A DNA stretch of 25,133 bases from an uncultured Bacteroidota bacterium (GTDB lineage Bacteria > Bacteroidota > Bacteroidia > 2-12-FULL-35-15), in contig CAIRRW010000412.1 in the NCBI GenBank assembly GCA_903881065.1, positions 1 to 25,133 on the forward strand, in the 5' to 3' direction. Shown piece after piece: positions 23,201 to 25,133 of this stretch (the stretch's first letter is position 1; every line of letters begins with the position of its first letter). Made by a program: the position numbers and the translations under genes. The notes below the pieces were generated by a model, which was given only the letters and a program-made list of their open reading frames with translations, ran no database searches and was not told the DNA's origin.

Positions 23201-25097
23201 ATCGGTTACAGTAACTGTGGATCCTGAACCACTTATGATTAGTGGAGCTACTTCAACAATATGTAGTGGAGGTACTGTGAGTATTTCATTAATAAGCAAT
23301 ATTAATTCTACTTATAGCTGGATAGCAACAGACAACACCAATACAACAGGTGAGAATCTTACTGCTCAAGGAAGCAGTACATTGCAGAATACAATCGTTA
23401 ATACTTCTGCGAATGTTCAGAATGTTGTTTATACAGTTACTCCAACATCAGTAACAGGAGGTTGTGTAGGCAGTGACCAAACAATTTCGGTATTAGTTAA
23501 TCCGCTGGATAACGCTAATTTTAGTTACTCTTCAGCAACTTTCTGTCAATCAGGCAATGATCCAAGTGCTATTATTACAGGATTGCATGGCGGAACATTT
23601 TCAGCACCATCAGGTCTGGTTTTCTTAAATACAAATAATGGTTTAATAAACTTAAGTGCCTCTACTTTGGGTTCGTATACTATTACGTATACTACAAATA
23701 GTTCATGTTCCAATTCATCAACATTTGATATTACCGTAACATCAGCACCTTCAGCATCGTTCAGTTATAATGGGTCACCCTATTGCAGCAGTGCAACAAA
23801 CCCATTACCATTATTTGGAACAGGAGCAAGTGGAGGTTTCTTTAGTGCAAATCCTTCCGGTTTATCTTTTGTAAGTACAGTAACAGGGGAAATTAATCTT
23901 TCAGGAAGCACCGCAGGAAATTATACAATTACCAATAATATTGTAGCTGCAGGAGGCTGCGCAAGTGATTACGCAACATCTTCTATAACTATTAATCCTT
24001 TGCCAATTGTAAGCTTCAGTGGTTTAGCTTCAAGTTATTACTATAATAACACCCCTTCTAACCTTATTGGTGTTCCTGCAGGAGGTACTTTCACTGGCAC
24101 AGGTATTAATGGTACGGTATTTAACCCGTCCTTAGCAGGAGGAGGAACTTTCCCTGTAAATTATTCTTATACTGATGGAAATGGATGTTCAAATACTACA
24201 CCAACACAAACAACTACCGTTATTGCTCAACCATCACCTCCAAGTATTTGTGAGGTATCAGTGGATAATGCATCTGTTTATAATATTATTTATTGGGATA
24301 AAACTCAATATACAAAGGTTGATTCCTTTATAATATATCGTGAAACAGGTGCAGGTTATCAGCGAGTAGGAGCGGTTAAAGACACAGCTTTAAGTGAATT
24401 TATTGATACTGCCAGATACCTGTATTTCCCAAATACAGGTAATCCAAATGCAGGAACGTATCGATATAAACTACAGATAAAAGATTCATTGGGCAATTAC
24501 AGTCCTTTAAGTGAATTCCATAATACTATTTATATACTTCAGACAAATGGTACATTTACCTGGAATGCTTATGAGATAGAAGGACAGCCGGTACCATTGC
24601 CTTCAAATACATTGGTTTCTTATGATTTATGGAGGGATGACCAGAGTAACGGAAACTGGCATATTGTAAATAGTGTTGCAGGTTCACAACTTACACAGAC
24701 GGATGTCGGTTGGACTTCAACTTTGCAGAACACAGCTAGTTGGAGGGTAGAAACAAATTGGAATATTATCTGTAATCCAACAAAAACATTGGTAAATACA
24801 TCTCACTCTAACATTCGCCATCAGGCTTCAGTTGGAGTAGGTATAGCTGATAATTCTTTTGACAATGATATTTCTGTTTATCCTAATCCAGCAAGAGATG
24901 AAGTTACAGTTCAGCTTGGAAATGGAATGAAGGATATTAATTTAAAGATGTACAATGTGGTGGGTGAACTTGTTTATCAATCTTTGCTAATGAATCAGCA
25001 ATCAACTATTGATATTTCTTCGTTTGCAAGAGGCGTTTATACTCTTGAAATTGAAAATAATGAAGCAAGAGTATTTAGAAAGTTGGTAGTGCAATAA
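17253..25097 (+). CDS. Giant T9SS-sorted surface protein with Asp-box propeller and 16 PKD-like repeats
   Basis: The 2614-aa product has a signal peptide (1-22, ending in SAKAQ). Residues about 25-590 contain around 13 Asp-box/BNR-like motifs such as KSTDDGVTWS, YSTNNGTTWT and ISTDSGSTWS, indicating one or two beta-propellers. Residues about 595-2084 hold 16 PKD-like repeats of about 93 aa. Each has an ICSGGTV start, a W near position 25, NTTGES, STL.NTITNN and a second cysteine in GSC or GGC, so each repeat may hold one disulfide. Residues 2085-2328 are three further Ig/PKD-like segments, and 2329-2520 resembles fibronectin type III. Residues 2537-2614 are a type A T9SS sorting domain (VYPNPARDEV to the final KLVVQ). 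It is probably cell-surface or secreted. Adhesion is likely from the architecture but not shown. T9SS export would depend on proteins such as PorT. Confidence 0.92.
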   Translation: MKKFYKLILVFSLFAGLSAKAQWVQTNGPSAITGVNCLGNDGTNLFAAPGPIARSGMFKSTDFGANWSALTSLSISFYHTFLVNGSNNYAAGDFGLYLSTNSGTTWSFLQGGSFYSNSAIVALGTTLISSSNGGIYRSTNNGTSWTSVSALTNATLAVVGTNYIAATSSGIYKSTDDGVTWSLVNSTLLTVQALKVNGGTIYAGTSAGGVYYSTNNGTTWTTINTGLTSLNISCFAMNGTDLYAGTGAAGVFKLSTLGGNWSAVNTGITTTNVYAITIMGANIYIGTNTGIYLSSNFGVSWAPSNNGLITTEIWDMAYDNSTNLLFAGSGGSTTNGAFLTSSNGANWTSINVGLTNLTVNSYAISTGYVFAATNGGVFYSTNNGSSWTATSVTTSVKSIVISGTSIFAGGSSGVYVSTNNGTTWSAFNTGLTTTNVNALTISGTNIFAGTVGTGGAFISPVSAASWTAINNGLPALANIYQFYSLKSIRNNVFCSISSSSNAGVYKTTNNGASWSYISSAGSGYDLGVSGSNIFALDFNVRISTDSGSTWSNISTGLPSMAHYGFTSSGTTVFVGSTGLGVWKRQIDEILCSINPPVMSSATSATICSGQTVNIALTNTGVAANYTWLAGVNAQTTGESTTAQSTSTLSNTITNTSNLSAASVTYTVTPKGVSGGCAGTPQTVTVTVNPNPLMTSNSAVTICSGQSVGLDFTSSVASSYSWSATYNSNTSDVSTSAQSTSTLNDVITNNSLVPQTVTYTVTPTATTGSCGGTPQTVTVTVNPAPIMTSASSATICSGGTVNIPLTSNVQSNYTWLAADNTNTTGESTTLQSPSTLSNTIVNNITSAQVVSYTVTPTAVVGGCTSTQTINVTVNPAPTMTSSTSSSICSGGTVNINLTSNISASYVWNAAVDNPNTTGESISQQSTGSINNTITNNSSIAQIVYYTVTPTSTSGSCGGAAQSVAVTVNPLPQMTSSGSATICSGGTVSLPLNSTISSTFSWIATDNTNTTGESTSAQSTSTLSNTITNNTNVAQSIVYTVIPTATILGSCAGTPQTVTVTVNPKPTMSSASTATICSGGTVNIALTSNVGSTYTWIAAANANTTGESTTLQSTSTLNNIITNNTTTAQNVVYTVIPTSTLGGCTGSSQTVTVTVNPTPVMTSATSGSICSNGTVSISLTSNIASSYSWIATDNPNTTGESTTAQSTSTLSNTIVNNSALAQNVFYSITPTSTTGSCSGAPQTVTVVVNPVPAITSSSSATICSGGTVNIPFSSNVSSSYSWIATDNTNTTGESTSSQSTSTLNNTITNITITAQNVVYTVTPTATLGGCAGTPQTITVAVNPTPTMTSATSATICSGGTASISLTSNLSSTYSWAASANANTTGESTTSQSNGTLSNTITNNSANAQNVVYSVIPTSTAGSCTGTTQTVTVAVNPAPTMTNTTTASICSGGTVNIPLTSNVASSYNWIANDNPNTTGESIASQSTSTLNNIITNNSTFAQNVVYTITPTATTGSCAGALQTVTVVVNPVPVMSSSSSTSICSGGTVNIPFSSNVSSSYSWIANDNTNTTGESTSSQSTSTLNNTITNNTVSAQNVVYTVTPTATLGGCAGTPQTVTVSVNPTPTMTSATSATICSGGTASISLTSNLSSTYSWIASDNANTSGESTTLQSNGTLSNTITNNSANAQNVVYSVIPTSTAGSCTGTTQTVTVAVNPAPTMTNTTTATICSGGTVNIPLTSNVASSYSWIANDNPNTTGESIASQSTSTLNNIITNNTSIIQTVVFTVTPTSGNSCVGNAQVVNVLVNPSPVMTSANAASICSGGTVSIPLSSNISASYTWIAANNANTTGESITSQLTGIINNSIIDNSSTSQNVIYSVIPTATFGGCVGTTQTVTVTVNPLPTMTNASAATICSGTTVSIPLTSTVASSYLWSATNNVNTTGESVSAQSNSTLSNTITNNSSVSQNVIYTVTPISTAGSCVGPDQSVTVTVDPEPLMISGATSTICSGGTVSISLISNINSTYSWIATDNTNTTGENLTAQGSSTLQNTIVNTSANVQNVVYTVTPTSVTGGCVGSDQTISVLVNPLDNANFSYSSATFCQSGNDPSAIITGLHGGTFSAPSGLVFLNTNNGLINLSASTLGSYTITYTTNSSCSNSSTFDITVTSAPSASFSYNGSPYCSSATNPLPLFGTGASGGFFSANPSGLSFVSTVTGEINLSGSTAGNYTITNNIVAAGGCASDYATSSITINPLPIVSFSGLASSYYYNNTPSNLIGVPAGGTFTGTGINGTVFNPSLAGGGTFPVNYSYTDGNGCSNTTPTQTTTVIAQPSPPSICEVSVDNASVYNIIYWDKTQYTKVDSFIIYRETGAGYQRVGAVKDTALSEFIDTARYLYFPNTGNPNAGTYRYKLQIKDSLGNYSPLSEFHNTIYILQTNGTFTWNAYEIEGQPVPLPSNTLVSYDLWRDDQSNGNWHIVNSVAGSQLTQTDVGWTSTLQNTASWRVETNWNIICNPTKTLVNTSHSNIRHQASVGVGIADNSFDNDISVYPNPARDEVTVQLGNGMKDINLKMYNVVGELVYQSLLMNQQSTIDISSFARGVYTLEIENNEARVFRKLVVQ
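19036..23505 (+). repeat. Coding tandem repeat, 16 units of about 279 bp
   Basis: The units encode the PKD-like domains of the giant protein. Each begins near a codon run for P-x-MTSA and ICSGG. Units differ by a few codons in length: the third lacks one or two residues near its end, the fifth gains one. Neighbouring units have diverged most at the two ends of the array (units 1-4 and 14-16), while units 8-13 are the most alike. Confidence 0.9.
20949..22568 (+). repeat. Recent direct duplication of three PKD-like units (837-bp offset)
   Basis: Sequence from 20949 (GGAAGCTGT) onward recurs from 21786 with an exact 837-bp shift (3 x 279). Repeats 8, 9 and 10 correspond to 11, 12 and 13. Much of repeats 9 and 12, and the join into 10 and 13, is near-identical at DNA level. 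Similarity fades at about 21731 in the first copy and 22568 in the second. Confidence 0.85.
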
Positions 25098-25133
25098 GGA
25101 AACTGCGGAGCAAAAAAAGTCCTGCACCATAGG

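Overview
The window looks like a piece of chromosome from an AT-rich member of the Bacteroidota. Four things point there: two secreted proteins with type A C-terminal sorting domains of the type IX secretion system (T9SS), a PorT-like T9SS component next to a menaquinone methyltransferase, several start regions carrying the Bacteroidota -7 element TAnnTTTG, and little sign of Shine-Dalgarno sequences. I see no rRNA, tRNA, transposase, integrase, phage or CRISPR genes.

Left part (1-4720), minus strand: three genes read leftwards. These are a beta-lactamase-fold serine hydrolase, a long PurF-like amidophosphoribosyltransferase, and a secreted T9SS cargo protein that runs off the left edge. The cargo protein has a thioredoxin-like fold whose CxxC motif has become SxxS. 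It covers nearly all of 1-1550 and lacks a stop in the window, so it is easy to miss.

Middle part (4721-8273), plus strand: a 321-bp spacer, a 210-aa protein with a probable fibronectin-III-like C-terminal half, a 21-bp-period array of dyad-symmetric units whose first unit appears to be the gene's terminator, and a 717-aa membrane protein with an EF-hand loop and a cysteine cluster.

Central run (8493-15077), plus strand: seven genes spaced 0-39 bp apart. They are a class I aminotransferase, an RfaE1/HldA-type heptose-phosphate kinase, MenG/UbiE, PorT, an FAD-dependent oxidoreductase, a PF04020-type small membrane protein and a CvfB-like S1 protein. The layout suggests one operon or overlapping transcripts, with possible internal promoters. 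The run mixes core metabolism, envelope sugar synthesis and T9SS assembly. It ends at a perfect 17-bp-stem terminator shared with the convergent cystathionine beta-synthase-type gene (15161-16537, minus).

Right part (16538-25097): a 715-bp divergent spacer holds about eight copies of a 42-bp tandem repeat. It is followed by a 2614-aa secreted giant made of a signal peptide, Asp-box (BNR-like) propeller repeats, 16 PKD-like repeats of about 93 aa, a fibronectin-like region and a T9SS sorting domain. PorT and the two cargo proteins belong to the same secretion route.

The least explained elements are the two non-coding arrays (21 bp and 42 bp, about two and four helical turns), the redox-dead thioredoxin-like cargo, and the EF-hand/cysteine/membrane protein. 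No clear new multi-gene defence or mobile system is visible.
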